Numbered from the stretch's first letter, positions 1 through 12,205 are shown. The stretch is DNA of 64,000 nt from Gammaproteobacteria bacterium (GCA_018828125.1 JAHJWB010000017.1:248001-312000), one strand, 5' to 3'. Numbers and translations are program-made. The notes: generated by a model not told the origin, from the sequence alone.

Positions 1-75
1 CGGATTGTAGGAGTCATCGAATTCCTGAGCGTGTCCAACACTTATCGGTGTTTATGCCGTACGAATGGGACGGGG

Positions 76-177
76 CCCAGGCGAGTGCACCCGTGGAACT
101 GGCTTTGCCTGGCCACCGGGTGCGTCCCCCTCCCGCGCAGCGAGAGAGGGACGACGCGAAGCGGCTCAGGGGGCGCT
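76..177. repeat. Family 2 multi-hairpin repeat, copy 1
   Basis: Copy of a ~100 bp element also found at 1631-1740 (inverted) and 35258-35356. It contains short inverted repeats around the motifs CCACCGGGTGCGTCCCCCTC and GCGAAGCGGCTCAGGGGG. It abuts the stop codon of the minus-strand DUF455 gene, so on that strand it is the first thing transcribed after the gene. It may act as a 3'-end processing or termination element; that role is inferred only from position. Confidence 0.75.
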
Positions 178-984
178 TCATTCCACCTGCTGCAGCCATT
201 GCAGTTCCGCATCGGTAAAGCCCGCGCTGCGGCGCGCAGCTTCATTGAAAGGGGGTTTAAGGCGCGGGGCTTCGTATTGCCGCACCAGGGTGCCGTAGTG
301 GGTTTCGGGGTCGTGGCCGTCGCGTTCGCACAGCCAGCGGTACCAGTGGTTGCCAATGGCCACGTGGCCGACCTCGTCGTGCAAGATGACATCGAGGATG
401 GCCACGGCGGCCAGTGCATCGGGCGTGCCCACCTGGCGCAGTTTCGCCTGGATCTGGGGGGTGGCGTCCAGCCCGCGCGCTTCCATGGTGCGGGGCACCA
501 GGGCCATCCGGGCCAGGATGTCGTGCTGGGTTTTCTCGCACATGGTCCACAGGCCCTGGTGCGCGGGAAAGTCGCCATAGTCGTGGCCTTGCGCGCGCAG
601 GTGATCGCGCAGCAGCCGAAAGTGTTTCGCCTCTTCACCCGCCACCAGCATCCAGTCGGTGTAATACGCGCGCGGCATCCCGTCAAAGCGCCACACAGCG
701 TCGAGCGCCAGGTTGATGGCGTTGAACTCGATGTGTGCGATGGCGTGAACCAGAATGGCGCGCCCGAGGGCCGTGGCGGGTGAGCGGCGGGCGACCTCGT
801 TGTGACGCAGGAGTTCGGGGCGCGCGGGGCGACCAGGGAGGGCGCTGAGATCTGTTGGGGCCACCGGCGCGTCAGGCGCTATTGAAAGAGTAGCTGCTTG
901 CGCTTGCAAATCAAGCGCTGCTGCCGTTTTTTGTTCAGGGTCTGCAAGGCACAAGACCTGCAATGCACGGTGGCGAAGCTCCAT
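178..984 (-). CDS. DUF455 ferritin-like protein
   Basis: 268-residue protein of the DUF455 ferritin-like family, a four-helix di-iron-type fold of unknown substrate. Likely metal ligands are visible in the helices HIEFNAINLALDA, GEEAKHFRLL and HDEVGHVAIGNHWY, which have the Glu/His spacing of diiron carboxylate proteins. The ORF is open up to 1143, but I start at the ATG of MELRHRALQ because the upstream residues are not family-like and overlap the region before the divergent carbonic anhydrase gene. A degenerate family 1 repeat lies inside the coding region near 880-931 and supplies an Ala/Gln-rich stretch near residues 18-35. A family 2 repeat follows the stop. Confidence 0.85.
   Translation of the reverse strand: MELRHRALQVLCLADPEQKTAAALDLQAQAATLSIAPDAPVAPTDLSALPGRPARPELLRHNEVARRSPATALGRAILVHAIAHIEFNAINLALDAVWRFDGMPRAYYTDWMLVAGEEAKHFRLLRDHLRAQGHDYGDFPAHQGLWTMCEKTQHDILARMALVPRTMEARGLDATPQIQAKLRQVGTPDALAAVAILDVILHDEVGHVAIGNHWYRWLCERDGHDPETHYGTLVRQYEAPRLKPPFNEAARRSAGFTDAELQWLQQVE
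880..931. repeat. Family 1 palindromic repeat (degenerate), inside a CDS
   Basis: Degenerate copy: an AGCTGCTTGCGCTTG arm and a CAAGCGCTGCT arm around a short spacer, followed by the CCGTTTTTTG-like tail typical of the family. It lies within the DUF455 coding region and is read in frame without a stop. Confidence 0.5.
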
Positions 985-1097
985 CCTTACAATTCTAGGC
1001 CTTGCCATCGGCGCCAAGGCACACGCTTTGTAACGATTGGCGACCTCCCGGGGCGCGCCGCTCGCGCTTGCCCCCTCAACTTTTGCGGAGTGGGTGC

Positions 1098-1622
1098 ATG
1101 GCAATTTATGAACTCGATGGCGTGTCGCCGCAGCTGGCGGCATCCGCCTGGGTGGCCGACAGCGCGCAGGTCATGGGTAACGTGGTGCTGGGCGAAGACG
1201 CCAGCGTGTGGTTTGGCACGGTGATCCGGGGTGACACTGAAAGCATCACGATTGGTGCGGGCTCCAATATTCAGGACGCCAGCGTGCTGCATGCCGACAT
1301 CGGTCAACCCCTCGTGGTCGGCGAGCGCGTGACGGTGGGTCACCAGGTCATGCTGCACGGCTGCACCATTGGAGATGAGTCGCTGATCGGCATTGGCGCC
1401 ATCGTGCTGAACGGCGCAAAAATCGGTAAGAACTGCCTGGTGGGTGCCGGCGCGCTGGTGACCGAAGGCAAAGAGTTTCCCGATGGCTCCATGATCATCG
1501 GAAGCCCTGCCAAAGCCGTGCGCGCGCTGTCGCCCGAGCAGATTGAAGGCCTGCGCCAAAGCGCTCAGCACTACATCGACAACGCTCGCCGCTTTCAAAG
1601 CGGCCTGCACAAAATCGGCTGA
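1098..1622 (+). CDS. Gamma-class carbonic anhydrase-like hexapeptide protein
   Basis: 174-residue left-handed beta-helix protein of the gamma carbonic anhydrase/YrdA/PaaY family. Hexapeptide-repeat turns run through the chain (VMGNVVLGEDASVW, TIGAGSNIQDASVLH, VVGERVTVGHQVMLHGCTIGD). The His residues in VLHAD and VGHQVMLHG occupy the usual trimer-interface metal positions, so a metal site is probably intact. True anhydrase activity is variable in this family. Start is the ATG of MAIYELDG with GCGGAG upstream; the longer ORF start at 1002 gives non-family sequence. It is divergent from the DUF455 gene, and an inverted family 2 repeat begins just after the stop. Confidence 0.88.
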   Translation: MAIYELDGVSPQLAASAWVADSAQVMGNVVLGEDASVWFGTVIRGDTESITIGAGSNIQDASVLHADIGQPLVVGERVTVGHQVMLHGCTIGDESLIGIGAIVLNGAKIGKNCLVGAGALVTEGKEFPDGSMIIGSPAKAVRALSPEQIEGLRQSAQHYIDNARRFQSGLHKIG

Positions 1623-1630
1623 AACAATGA

Positions 1631-1740
1631 AGCACTCCCTGAGCCGCTTCGCGCCATCCCTCCTCTCTTGCTCCGCTGCGCGGTGCGGGAGTGGGATGCA
1701 CCCAGTGGTCTGGCGAAGCCAGACCCACGGGTGTACTGAC
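1631..1740. repeat. Family 2 multi-hairpin repeat, copy 2 (inverted)
   Basis: Reverse-complement orientation of the element at 76-177: CCCTGAGCCGCTTCGCGCC followed by TCTCTTGC, CGGGAGTGGGATGCACCC and a TCTGGC/GCCAGA stem. It starts just after the carbonic anhydrase stop, so again in the 3' region of a gene and in the orientation that puts the CCTGAG end next to the stop. It fills most of the 208 bp gap before hslO. Confidence 0.7.
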
Positions 1741-1830
1741 TTGGCCGCGCCGGTTTCCCCGGATACTGGCGCTGCGTAGTGCGGTCGATTACATCTTCTG
1801 AGTGCTGGTAATTTTCTGGGAATTTTTTGC

Positions 1831-2823
1831 GTGTCTGAACTCCACAAGTTTCTTTTCGACGGCCTGCCTGTGCGCGGCATGATCGTGCGCCTGACCGACG
1901 CCTGGACTGAAATCCTGCGCGTGCGCGCTGGCAACTCTGCCACCGGCGCCTACCCTGCGCCCGTGAGCGAACTGCTGGGCGAAATGGCAGCCGCGGGCGT
2001 GTTGATGCAGTCCAACATCAAGTTCAACGGCGCGCTGGTGTTGCAGGTGTTTGGCGATGGCCCGGTCAAGCTGGCCGTGGCCGAGGTGCAATCAGACCTG
2101 AGCCTGCGCGCCACTGCCACCGTGACCGGCGAGGTGGCAGACACCGCCCGCCTGAGCGACATGGTGAACGTGGCCGGTGGCGGCCGCTGCGCCATCACCC
2201 TTGACCCCAAGGATCGCCACCCCGGACAGCAGCCCTACCAGGGTGTGGTGCCCCTGCATGGCGACCAGCACGAAAAGCTGGAACACCTGTCGGACGTGCT
2301 GCAGCACTACATGCTGCAGTCCGAGCAACTGGACACGATCCTGGTGCTGGGTGCCAACCAGCAGGTGGCCGCGGGCCTGCTGATCCAGCGCATGCCCATC
2401 AAGGGTGAGGGCAACCTGGCCTCGGGCCTTACGCACCGCGAAAACGAAGACCAGATCGGCCACAACGAAGACTACAACCGCATCGCGCACCTGGCGTCAA
2501 GCCTGACCCGCGAAGAGCTGCTGACGCTGGACGTGGACACCATCTTGCGCCGTCTGTTCTGGGAGGAAAAGCTGCTGCGCTTTGAACCCCAACAGGGCGC
2601 CAGCGGCCCGCGCTTTGCCTGCTCCTGCAGCCGTGAACGGGTGAGCAACATGCTGCGCAACCTGGGCGCCGAAGAGGCTGAGAGCATCCTGGCCGAGCGC
2701 GAGAACATCGAAGTAGGCTGCGAGTTTTGCGGGCAGCAGTACCGCTTTGACGCGGTGGATGCGGCGCAGATTTTTGTGTCGCCCGCAGTGGCGCAGCCCC
2801 CCGGGCCGGCGGGCATTCAGTAG
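1831..2823 (+). CDS. hslO: Hsp33 redox-regulated chaperone
   Basis: 330-residue Hsp33, a cytosolic holdase activated by oxidative unfolding when zinc is released. The C-terminal redox switch is intact: a CxC (C264/C266, in FACSCSRERV) and a CxxC (C297/C300, in GCEFCGQQ), the four zinc-binding cysteines of the family. The N-terminal region (HKFLFDGLPVRGMIVRL) is typical. Translation appears to start at GTG 1831. The protein has the usual length plus a short Pro-rich tail. Confidence 0.95.
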   Translation: MSELHKFLFDGLPVRGMIVRLTDAWTEILRVRAGNSATGAYPAPVSELLGEMAAAGVLMQSNIKFNGALVLQVFGDGPVKLAVAEVQSDLSLRATATVTGEVADTARLSDMVNVAGGGRCAITLDPKDRHPGQQPYQGVVPLHGDQHEKLEHLSDVLQHYMLQSEQLDTILVLGANQQVAAGLLIQRMPIKGEGNLASGLTHRENEDQIGHNEDYNRIAHLASSLTREELLTLDVDTILRRLFWEEKLLRFEPQQGASGPRFACSCSRERVSNMLRNLGAEEAESILAERENIEVGCEFCGQQYRFDAVDAAQIFVSPAVAQPPGPAGIQ

Positions 2824-3036
2824 TCCATTCGCCACCGTTGCTGGTGGCATGTGGCGTGTGGCACGCGCCTGTGTGTGCTGTTGAACATCGTTGACAATGC
2901 CCCGCGCCAACCCGGCCTAAGATCCCTTCGTCACCCATCGCCGCCATCCGCGTGGCCGTGCCCCGGGGACGAGACCGCAGAGAGTGCGCCACTGGGGTTG
3001 CACCGCACACTGCGGATGGGTCCAACGAAGGGTGTC

Positions 3037-3510
3037 ATGGAGTTTTTTCGCCGAGTTCTGGGTGCCCGCCGCGCCAGCGCCGTGAGTGCCGCACCGCTGG
3101 CGCTGTTCGACAGCTCTGCTGCGCCAGATTCGCGCCGCCCCGATACGCTGCTGGCCGCCCTGGACATCGACGCCGCCATCAACGCCCACGAACGATGGAA
3201 GTCGCGCCTGATGGACTACCTGGAGGGCCGCACTTCGTACGGCGTGGACCCGGCGCTGGTGCGGCGGGACACGCACAGTGCCTTGGGCCGCTGGTTGCAC
3301 GGCATAGGTGCCGAGGTGCTGGGCGACCAGCCCACCTACCCGTTGCTGCTGGCACGCCACAAATACTTTCATGAACAGGCCGCCACCCTGGTCGAACTGG
3401 CCCAGCTTGGCGAATGGGACAAGGCGGTGCAGGTGCTCAATGGCGGCTATCGCTATGGCTCCAGCCAGGTGGTGTTGCTGCTCAAAGAGCTCAAGCGGGG
3501 GTTGGGGTAG
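3037..3510 (+). CDS. Stand-alone CZB-type (chemoreceptor zinc-binding) protein
   Basis: 157-residue protein whose C-terminal ~110 residues look like a CZB domain, a four-helix zinc sensor normally carried by cytoplasmic chemoreceptors or diguanylate cyclases. The family signature CxLGxWL is recognisable in SALGRWLHG, and the closing helix has RHKYFHEQA (HxxFH in the family). The first His is in NAHERWKSRL. The zinc-binding Cys of the signature is Ser here, with a His one residue earlier (THSALGRW). No output domain is attached. The N-terminal ~40 residues are low complexity. Start MEFFRRVL was chosen because the upstream extension is not protein-like; MGPTKGV at 3016 is an alternative. Confidence 0.7.
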   Translation: MEFFRRVLGARRASAVSAAPLALFDSSAAPDSRRPDTLLAALDIDAAINAHERWKSRLMDYLEGRTSYGVDPALVRRDTHSALGRWLHGIGAEVLGDQPTYPLLLARHKYFHEQAATLVELAQLGEWDKAVQVLNGGYRYGSSQVVLLLKELKRGLG

Positions 3511-3582
3511 TAGCGCTTCTGGCTCCACACCCTGCCGTCGGACGGCAAGGCGCCGTGGCCTGTGGCCGCAGCCCCTGGCGGA

Positions 3583-4053
3583 TCAGATCGTTGGGGTGTC
3601 ACGCCCTGCCAACCCAGTGAAGAGCCGGTGCTCACATTCCGGATCGCTGCATTTCTCGCAGTTCCAGGCGCGCAATCGGGCTGTTCTAGTGGCTGAATTT
3701 GAGTCAAAAATGTTTCTAGCGCTTGATGGGTAAGCGCTAGATGCTACGCTTTTGATAGCTTTCAAGGCATTCGCAACCCGCCGTTCGCCCTGTCCGTAAA
3801 CCACCCGGTAGCTCCTGTCGGCATGTGCCAATGCTGCCCGCAAACTGGCGTCTGCGGCTTCACGCGGCTGTCTTTGGTCGGGAGGGCAGGGCAGGTCCAG
3901 CCCCATCAACAGTGTGAGCGTGGCGTGCCGACAGTCGTCGGGTGTGATTGCGCAGACGATCTGTGCGGAGCCGGCTGGAACGTGCAGTTGCAGCGCACGC
4001 GCAAGCGCTGCAGCGCCGGTGTCTGGCGCGCCCAGCAGGGCGATGGTGGGCAT
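3583..4053 (-). CDS. Conserved protein of unknown function, last in the eno-ftsB run
   Basis: 156 residues from ATG 4053; a GTG at 4062 is an alternative. The N-terminus IALLGAPDTGAAALARAL resembles a nucleotide-binding loop after a beta strand, but the usual GK[S/T] is absent. The C-terminus is Cys-rich: WNCEKCSDPECEH. A family 1 palindromic repeat is embedded in the coding sequence (around 3693-3760) and encodes part of the linker between the two regions. The gene follows ftsB closely and is probably cotranscribed with it. I do not recognise a function. Confidence 0.6.
   Translation of the reverse strand: MPTIALLGAPDTGAAALARALQLHVPAGSAQIVCAITPDDCRHATLTLLMGLDLPCPPDQRQPREAADASLRAALAHADRSYRVVYGQGERRVANALKAIKSVASSAYPSSARNIFDSNSATRTARLRAWNCEKCSDPECEHRLFTGLAGRDTPTI
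3693..3760. repeat. Family 1 palindromic repeat inside a CDS
   Basis: Core CTAGCGCTTGATGGGTAAGCGCTAG at 3716-3740 with the conserved flanks (GATAGCTTTCAA on one side, TCAAAAATG on the other). Read through in frame by the 3583-4053 minus-strand gene. Confidence 0.8.
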
Positions 4054-4085
4054 GGCAGACACCGAACGGATGTAAAAACCGCGCC

Positions 4086-4364
4086 TCAGCGCGGTGTGAA
4101 CTGCACGTACACCTCGTTGGGCTTGACCATGCCCAGCTCGCTGCGCGCTTTTTCCTCCACCATGTCCAGGCCCTCTTTGAGGTCATGCACCTCGGAGGAC
4201 AGGCGCTCATTGGCTTGCCGGGCCTGGTCATTCGCCGCCTTTTGAACGTCGATCTGCCGCTGCATCTCGTTGACACGCGGCACGCTGCCCCGCCCGAGCC
4301 AGAGCTGGGCGTGCAGCGCTGCCAGCAGGGCCAGCAAAATGGCAGGGACGATGCGGGAGACCAA
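4086..4364 (-). CDS. ftsB: Cell division protein FtsB
   Basis: 92-residue bitopic division protein. A single N-terminal membrane helix (VPAILLALLAALHAQLWLG) is followed by a coiled coil (about residues 30-70: RVNEMQRQIDVQKAAND, ERLSSEVHDLKEGLDMVEEKARSELGM) and the family tail GMVKPNEVYVQF. FtsB forms a complex with FtsL and FtsQ and activates septal peptidoglycan synthesis. It lies about 30 bp downstream of eno on the same strand, the standard arrangement in proteobacteria. Confidence 0.93.
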   Translation of the reverse strand: MVSRIVPAILLALLAALHAQLWLGRGSVPRVNEMQRQIDVQKAANDQARQANERLSSEVHDLKEGLDMVEEKARSELGMVKPNEVYVQFTPR

Positions 4365-4395
4365 GACCAGGCTCGCTCAGGCGAGGGTTTGAAGC

Positions 4396-5757
<1,362 letters not shown>

Positions 5758-5780
5758 AGTGAGTAATTCTCGTCTGGCGT

Positions 5781-6071
5781 TTACACGCCTTCGACACACA
5801 CCATGCGCATCACGGCTGCACCTTCGCGGGCTGCCTTGGCTTTCTGGTATTCGGGCGTGTCGTAGAACGCGCGGGCTGCTTCAAAGCTCGGGAATTTCAG
5901 GATGACGGTGCGGCCGGGGTTCCAGTCGCCTTCCAGCACTTCGACCTTGCCGCCGCGCACGCACACTTCGGCGCCGTGGGCCTGCATGGCCAGAGAACTC
6001 CACTTTTTGTACTCTTCGTACTGCGCGGGGTTGGTGACGGTGACGGATGCGATGACGTAACCACTGCTCAT
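5781..6071 (-). CDS. DUF1330 family protein
   Basis: 96-residue dimeric alpha-beta-barrel-like protein of the DUF1330 family, function unknown. Family features visible are GYVIASVTVTNPAQYEEY at the start, GGKVEVLEGDWNPGRTVILKFPS in the middle and a FYDTPEYQKAKAARE helix. Its start lies 3 bp after the kdsA stop, and it is placed between kdsA and eno as in related genomes. Confidence 0.9.
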   Translation of the reverse strand: MSSGYVIASVTVTNPAQYEEYKKWSSLAMQAHGAEVCVRGGKVEVLEGDWNPGRTVILKFPSFEAARAFYDTPEYQKAKAAREGAAVMRMVCVEGV

Positions 6072-6074
6072 GTC

Positions 6075-6932
6075 TCAAGCTCCAAAGTTGTTTTCGAGGA
6101 ATCCGCTTTTTTTGGTGATGTCGTCCAGCGCCACCAAGGTCTCCAGCAGCGCTTTCATGTGCTTCAGCGGCACCGCGTTTGGGCCGTCCGACCAGGCCTC
6201 GGCAGGCTTGGGGTGGGTTTCCATGAACAGGCCCGCCACCCCCGCAGCCACGCCCGCGCGGGCCAGCACTGGCACCATGTCGCGCGCGCCACCGCTCACG
6301 GCGCCCAGGCCGCCAGGCTTTTGCACCGAGTGGGTCACGTCAAACACCACCGGCGCGCCAGAGTTGCGCATCTCGGCCAGGCTGGTCATGTCGGCCACGA
6401 GGTTGTTGTAGCCAAAGCTCACACCGCGCTCGCAGGCCAGGAACCGGTCTTCCGACAGGCCGACTTCAGCCGCTGCAGCGCGGGCCTTATCGATGACGTT
6501 CTTCATGTCCCAAGGCGCTAAGAACTGGCCCTTCTTGATGTTCACCGGCTTGCCCGACTGCGCCACAGCGCGGATGAAGTCGGTCTGGCGGCACAGGAAG
6601 GCGGGGGTCTGCAGCACATCCACCACGCTGGCCACTTCGGCCACGTGCGAGGCGTCGTGCACGTCGGTCAGGATGGGCAGCTCCAGCTGGCGGCGGACTT
6701 CATCCAGGATTTTGAGGCCAGCGTCGATGCCGACACCGCGCTTGCTAGTGCCCGACGACCGGTTGGCCTTGTCAAAAGAGCCCTTGTAGATCAAGGGAAT
6801 GCCCAAGGCAGTGCAGGTTTCCTTGAGCTGGCCCGCGACGTCGAGCGACATCTCCAGGCCTTCGATGGAGCAGGTGCCGGCGATCAGGAAGAAGCGCTGG
6901 TCCAGGCCGACATTTAATCCGCACAGCTGCAT
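6075..6932 (-). CDS. kdsA: 3-deoxy-8-phosphooctulonate (KDO-8-P) synthase
   Basis: 285-residue enzyme condensing phosphoenolpyruvate with arabinose-5-phosphate for the KDO sugar of lipopolysaccharide. Motifs visible include [46 protein letters not shown], and the substrate-binding [11 protein letters not shown] near residue 200. It starts 15 bp after the pyrG stop, so the two are likely one transcript. Confidence 0.97.
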   Translation of the reverse strand: MQLCGLNVGLDQRFFLIAGTCSIEGLEMSLDVAGQLKETCTALGIPLIYKGSFDKANRSSGTSKRGVGIDAGLKILDEVRRQLELPILTDVHDASHVAEVASVVDVLQTPAFLCRQTDFIRAVAQSGKPVNIKKGQFLAPWDMKNVIDKARAAAAEVGLSEDRFLACERGVSFGYNNLVADMTSLAEMRNSGAPVVFDVTHSVQKPGGLGAVSGGARDMVPVLARAGVAAGVAGLFMETHPKPAEAWSDGPNAVPLKHMKALLETLVALDDITKKSGFLENNFGA

Positions 6933-6947
6933 GGGCTTTCCTTTCGA

Positions 6948-8630
<1,683 letters not shown>

Positions 8631-8694
8631 TTATAGATGGCGCCCCGGCGACACCCCGGCTGGCAGGGTCACCCCTGTCTGCTAAATTCGCCCC

Positions 8695-9930
8695 ATGAAT
8701 GAGCTTGCTGGCAAACACATTGTTCTGGGTCTGAGTGGGGGCGTGGCTTGCTATAAGGCGGCCGACCTGTGCCGCCAGCTGATCAAGGAGGGCGCTACCG
8801 TGCAGGTGGTGATGACCGAGGCAGCCGAGCAATTCATCACGCCGGTCACCATGCAGGCCCTCTCTGGCCGGACGGTGTATGGCTCGCAATGGGATGCGCG
8901 CGAACCCAACAACATGCCGCATATCAATCTGAGCCGCGAGGCCGATGCGATCCTGATCGCGCCCTGTAGCGCAGATTTCATTGGGCGGCTGGTGCAGGGC
9001 AGGGCGGATGAATTGCTGAGTCTTCTGTGTCTGGCGCGCCCTGCTCAGCACGTGCCGTTGCTGTTGGCGCCTGCCATGAACCGCGAAATGTGGGCCCATC
9101 CAGCCACCCAGCGCAATCTGGCCCAGGTGGCCCAGGATGGCGCGGTGGTGTTGGGCGTGGGCAACGGAGACCAGGCGTGCGGCGAAACGGGCGTTGGCCG
9201 CATGTTGGAGCCTCTTGAGTTGCTGGACGAGTTGATCGCTTTTTTTGCCCCCAAGCGTTTGGTTGGGCACAAGGTGTTGGTCACCGCCGGGCCTACGTTT
9301 GAAGCCATGGATCCGGTGCGGGGCATTACCAATCTGTCGAGCGGCAAGATGGGCTTTGCGATTGCGCGCGCGGCCCGGGAGGCGGGCGCGGACGTGACCT
9401 TGGTCGCAGGGCCTGTGCATGTGCCCACCCCGCGGGGAGTGCGGCGGGTGAACGTGCAGTCAGCACGGGAAATGCTCGCTGCCGTGGAGCAGCGCGTACA
9501 GGCCTCGACGGTTTTCATCGCCACCGCTGCGGTCGCTGACTGGCGGCCATCCAGCGCGTCCGCGCAAAAGATAAAGAAGGACGGTTCGGGCAACGCTCCT
9601 GCCTTGGCCTTCACGGAAAACCCGGACATCCTGGCAACTGTTGCCAAGTCTGCGCATGCAATGGAGGGGGATCTGTTTTGCGTGGGCTTTGCTGCAGAAA
9701 GCCACGATCTGCTGGCCCATGCCACCGCCAAGCGCGCCCGCAAGGGGGTGCCGCTGCTGGTAGGCAACATTGGTCCCGCGGCGTTTGGGCAGGACGACAA
9801 TGCATTGCTGCTCGTGGATGCTGATGGGCACCGCGAGTTGCCCCGTGCGTCCAAGCGTGTTCTGGCTCGGCAACTTGTCGAAGAGATTGCGTCGCGGGTG
9901 CCATCCACGCGTGTGCAAGTAGCTGACTGA
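8695..9930 (+). CDS. coaBC: Bifunctional phosphopantothenoylcysteine decarboxylase/phosphopantothenate-cysteine ligase
   Basis: 411 residues, fusion of CoaC (about 1-185) and CoaB (about 190-400), two successive coenzyme A steps. CoaC shows the flavin-binding start [16 protein letters not shown], catalytic His in [12 protein letters not shown] and catalytic Cys in [12 protein letters not shown]. CoaB shows [20 protein letters not shown] and [15 protein letters not shown] 8695 gives the standard N-terminus. Followed 27 bp later by a small membrane protein gene and dut. Confidence 0.97.
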   Translation: MNELAGKHIVLGLSGGVACYKAADLCRQLIKEGATVQVVMTEAAEQFITPVTMQALSGRTVYGSQWDAREPNNMPHINLSREADAILIAPCSADFIGRLVQGRADELLSLLCLARPAQHVPLLLAPAMNREMWAHPATQRNLAQVAQDGAVVLGVGNGDQACGETGVGRMLEPLELLDELIAFFAPKRLVGHKVLVTAGPTFEAMDPVRGITNLSSGKMGFAIARAAREAGADVTLVAGPVHVPTPRGVRRVNVQSAREMLAAVEQRVQASTVFIATAAVADWRPSSASAQKIKKDGSGNAPALAFTENPDILATVAKSAHAMEGDLFCVGFAAESHDLLAHATAKRARKGVPLLVGNIGPAAFGQDDNALLLVDADGHRELPRASKRVLARQLVEEIASRVPSTRVQVAD

Positions 9931-9957
9931 GTGAGGTTCTCCACTACGGGAGCTTGT

Positions 9958-10434
9958 ATGAAGACAGGTGCCACCAAACCTGAATGGGATACGCCATCCG
10001 ATGGTGACTTTGCCAGTTATGTGGAGCGCCTGACCGCACTGCCCCCACAGCGCAAAGTGCCGCCGACTGCGAGCCGAAGCCCAAGTGCGCCGGCTCAGAC
10101 ACCCGGCGCAAGCGCGCCATCGCATCCCTCCCAGGCCTTGCCGCCTGACTTGGCCCAGGTGCTTCTACCGCTCTTGGGGGTGCTGCGCACGGTGCGTGCC
10201 GTGCTTCTGGGGTTTCTGGTGCTGCACGCCATTGCGCTGTTTGTTTTCAGTCAGGGCTCTTTGCCGGGACTGATTTTGATGGGCGCAATGTGGTGGGGGC
10301 TGGGCTGGTTGATTCGAAAAGCGCCCGAGGCGCTGGGGGGCAAGGCAGTGGGTGATCTGATCGGTTCAGGAACATTGCAAGAGCGACTGCGGCAAGTGGA
10401 CCAGCAGCGCAAGACAGGAAAGAAAAAGCAGTGA
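9958..10434 (+). CDS. Small two-helix membrane protein between coaBC and dut
   Basis: 158 residues of unknown function. A Pro/Ala/Ser-rich cytoplasmic-looking N-terminal half precedes two hydrophobic helices ([16 protein letters not shown] and [18 protein letters not shown]) separated by a tight turn, then a basic C-terminal tail (RKTGKKKQ). Start chosen at ATG 9958; the listed start 9931 is a GTG immediately after the coaBC stop. Its stop overlaps the dut GTG start (GTGA), which indicates translational coupling. Confidence 0.75.
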   Translation: MKTGATKPEWDTPSDGDFASYVERLTALPPQRKVPPTASRSPSAPAQTPGASAPSHPSQALPPDLAQVLLPLLGVLRTVRAVLLGFLVLHAIALFVFSQGSLPGLILMGAMWWGLGWLIRKAPEALGGKAVGDLIGSGTLQERLRQVDQQRKTGKKKQ

Positions 10435-10877
10435 AGATTGATGTCAAAGTTCTCGATCCGCGCATGGCGGACCAGTTGCCCACCTATGCCACCGCTGGCA
10501 GTGCCGGGCTCGACCTGCGGGCCTGCCTGGATGCCCCGTTGACCTTGCAGCCCAACGCATGGCAACTCGTTCCCACCGGTATTGCGGTGTTCATCAAGGA
10601 CCCTGGGTACGCTGCGTTGATCTTGCCCCGGTCAGGGCTGGGACACAAACACGGCATCGTGTTGGGTAATCTGGTTGGTTTGATCGACAGCGATTACCAG
10701 GGACAACTGATGGTGAGCGCGTGGAACCGAAGCAGCGTCGCATTCACGCTGGAGCCAATGGAGCGGCTGGCACAACTGGTGATCGTGCCGGTGGTACAGG
10801 CGCAATTCAATGTGGTGACTGAATTCGCCGCGACGGAGCGGGGCGAAGGCGGCTACGGATCGACTGGTAAGGGTTGA
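10431..10877 (+). CDS. dut: dUTP diphosphatase
   Basis: 148-residue trimeric dUTPase; hydrolyses dUTP to dUMP, limiting uracil misincorporation and feeding dTMP synthesis. All five motifs are visible: [38 protein letters not shown] and the C-terminal [10 protein letters not shown]. Starts at GTG 10431 overlapping the preceding stop. Confidence 0.97.
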   Translation: MKIDVKVLDPRMADQLPTYATAGSAGLDLRACLDAPLTLQPNAWQLVPTGIAVFIKDPGYAALILPRSGLGHKHGIVLGNLVGLIDSDYQGQLMVSAWNRSSVAFTLEPMERLAQLVIVPVVQAQFNVVTEFAATERGEGGYGSTGKG

Positions 10878-11074
10878 GGGGCACACCATTGTTGGGCGCG
10901 TCTGGTCCCACGGCTGTAGGCCCTTGCTTACGTTTCGTTGGCTCTGTTACCGACGCGCAGGGGGTCTGCGGGTCTACGCTTGGCGCTCCTCATCCGTTGT
11001 TCCAATCAAGGCAGTGCGTAGCGAGGCAAATTTTTCATTGCCCTGCGCCAGCCTTTGAATCAAGGAGATCAAAA

Positions 11075-11581
11075 ATGCTGACTATCAACCGCTCTTCCCG
11101 CCCATTCGCCCTTGCTGGCACGCTTGTACTCGTCGCGTCACTTGCCGCTTGCGGCCACAACCGCTCGGCACCCCAACCCCAATATTCCGGTGGGTACCAG
11201 ACACCCGCTCCCGTGTACCCTTCCAACCCTGCTGGGACAGAGTACGGACGCGTTTCCAACATTGAGGTGCTGCAAGGCCGTTCGCAGGGGCAGACCTCTG
11301 GCGGTGGCGCTATTTTGGGTGCGGTTGTAGGCGGCGTTTTGGGCAACCAGGTGGGCAAGGGTTCCGGCCGTGCAGCTGCGACTGCCGTGGGTGTTCTGGG
11401 TGGCGCCGTTGCGGGCAATGCCATTGAGGGCCGTAACAACAGCGGCAACTATGCTGAAGGCTACCGTCTTTCGGTGCAACTGGATCACGGTGGATACCGT
11501 GTTTATGACGTGAGCACACCGGGTGATTTGCGCATTGGCGACCGGGTACGCCTCTACAACGGCCAGATCTCGCGCCTGTAA
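11075..11581 (+). CDS. Glycine-zipper 2TM outer-membrane lipoprotein (SlyB/Rickettsia 17 kDa type)
   Basis: 168 residues. A lipoprotein signal peptide ends in the lipobox SLAAC (Cys about residue 26). A Gly-rich glycine-zipper segment (GGGAILGAVVGGVLGNQVGKG then GVLGGAVAGNAIEG) follows, and a C-terminal ~40-residue beta region (YRLSVQLDHGGYRVYDV, GDRVRLYNGQI). Family members are outer-membrane lipoproteins linked to envelope stress. Start chosen at ATG 11075 behind CAAGGAG; the listed upstream extension from 10874 lacks protein-like character. Confidence 0.9.
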   Translation: MLTINRSSRPFALAGTLVLVASLAACGHNRSAPQPQYSGGYQTPAPVYPSNPAGTEYGRVSNIEVLQGRSQGQTSGGGAILGAVVGGVLGNQVGKGSGRAAATAVGVLGGAVAGNAIEGRNNSGNYAEGYRLSVQLDHGGYRVYDVSTPGDLRIGDRVRLYNGQISRL

Positions 11582-11680
11582 CTTAAGTGAGGGCCTTGGT
11601 GGGCTTCGAGCGTCGGCACCAGCGGACAACCTGTAAGGCCCGCTGTATTCATTCGGTGCTTGGTGTTTGGCGATGAGTGA

Positions 11681-12205
11681 TCAGTGGAGCAACGAACTAC
11701 CGGGTGCTTGTGGTTGCACTCGAAAAAACCCAGTGCCGGCGCTGCCCCTGCCAATTTCATCCTCCGAGGCTTCGCGCACGGCTCGTACGGTCAATTGCAG
11801 CCTTAAAGCAATGCCTGCCAAAGGATGATTGCCGTCAAGGACAACATGCTCCGGGTAAATCTCGGTCACTGTGTACAAACCCGTGCGCGGGGCATCCGGA
11901 TTGCAGCCTTCCGGCAAGGCGGTGCCTTCAAAGGTCATGCCCTCTTCGATCTCCGCCGGGAACAGTGCCCGGGGCTCCAAAAACAGCAACTGGTCATCAA
12001 AGTCGCCAAAGGCATCTTCAGGTTCCAGGTGCAACGCCAGCGTGGCGCCGGGTCCATGGCCTTGCAACGCTTCTTCTATCCGGGGCAGCAGGTCATCGCC
12101 GCCCACCAAAAATTCGACGGGATCATCAAGGACATCTAGCTCTTCGCCCAGAGTGTCCTTCAGGGTCCAGGTCAGTGCGACCACACATTGTTGGGTAATT
12201 TCCAT
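11681..12205 (-). CDS. FKBP-type peptidyl-prolyl isomerase (SlyD/SlpA-like)
   Basis: 174 residues. FKBP fold interrupted by an insert-in-flap chaperone domain, as in SlyD/SlpA: the N-terminal strand VVALTWTLKD and EFLVGGDDLLPRIEEAL, insert with EPEDAFGDFDDQLLFLEP, then VTEIYPEHVVLDGNHPLAG, the family hallmark. No His-rich metal-binding tail like that of E. coli SlyD is present. The start is the ATG of MEITQQCV; the larger ORF listed to 13069 is the opposite-strand shadow of the oxygenase gene. Divergent from 12260 with a 54 bp gap. Confidence 0.9.
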   Translation of the reverse strand: MEITQQCVVALTWTLKDTLGEELDVLDDPVEFLVGGDDLLPRIEEALQGHGPGATLALHLEPEDAFGDFDDQLLFLEPRALFPAEIEEGMTFEGTALPEGCNPDAPRTGLYTVTEIYPEHVVLDGNHPLAGIALRLQLTVRAVREASEDEIGRGSAGTGFFRVQPQAPGSSLLH

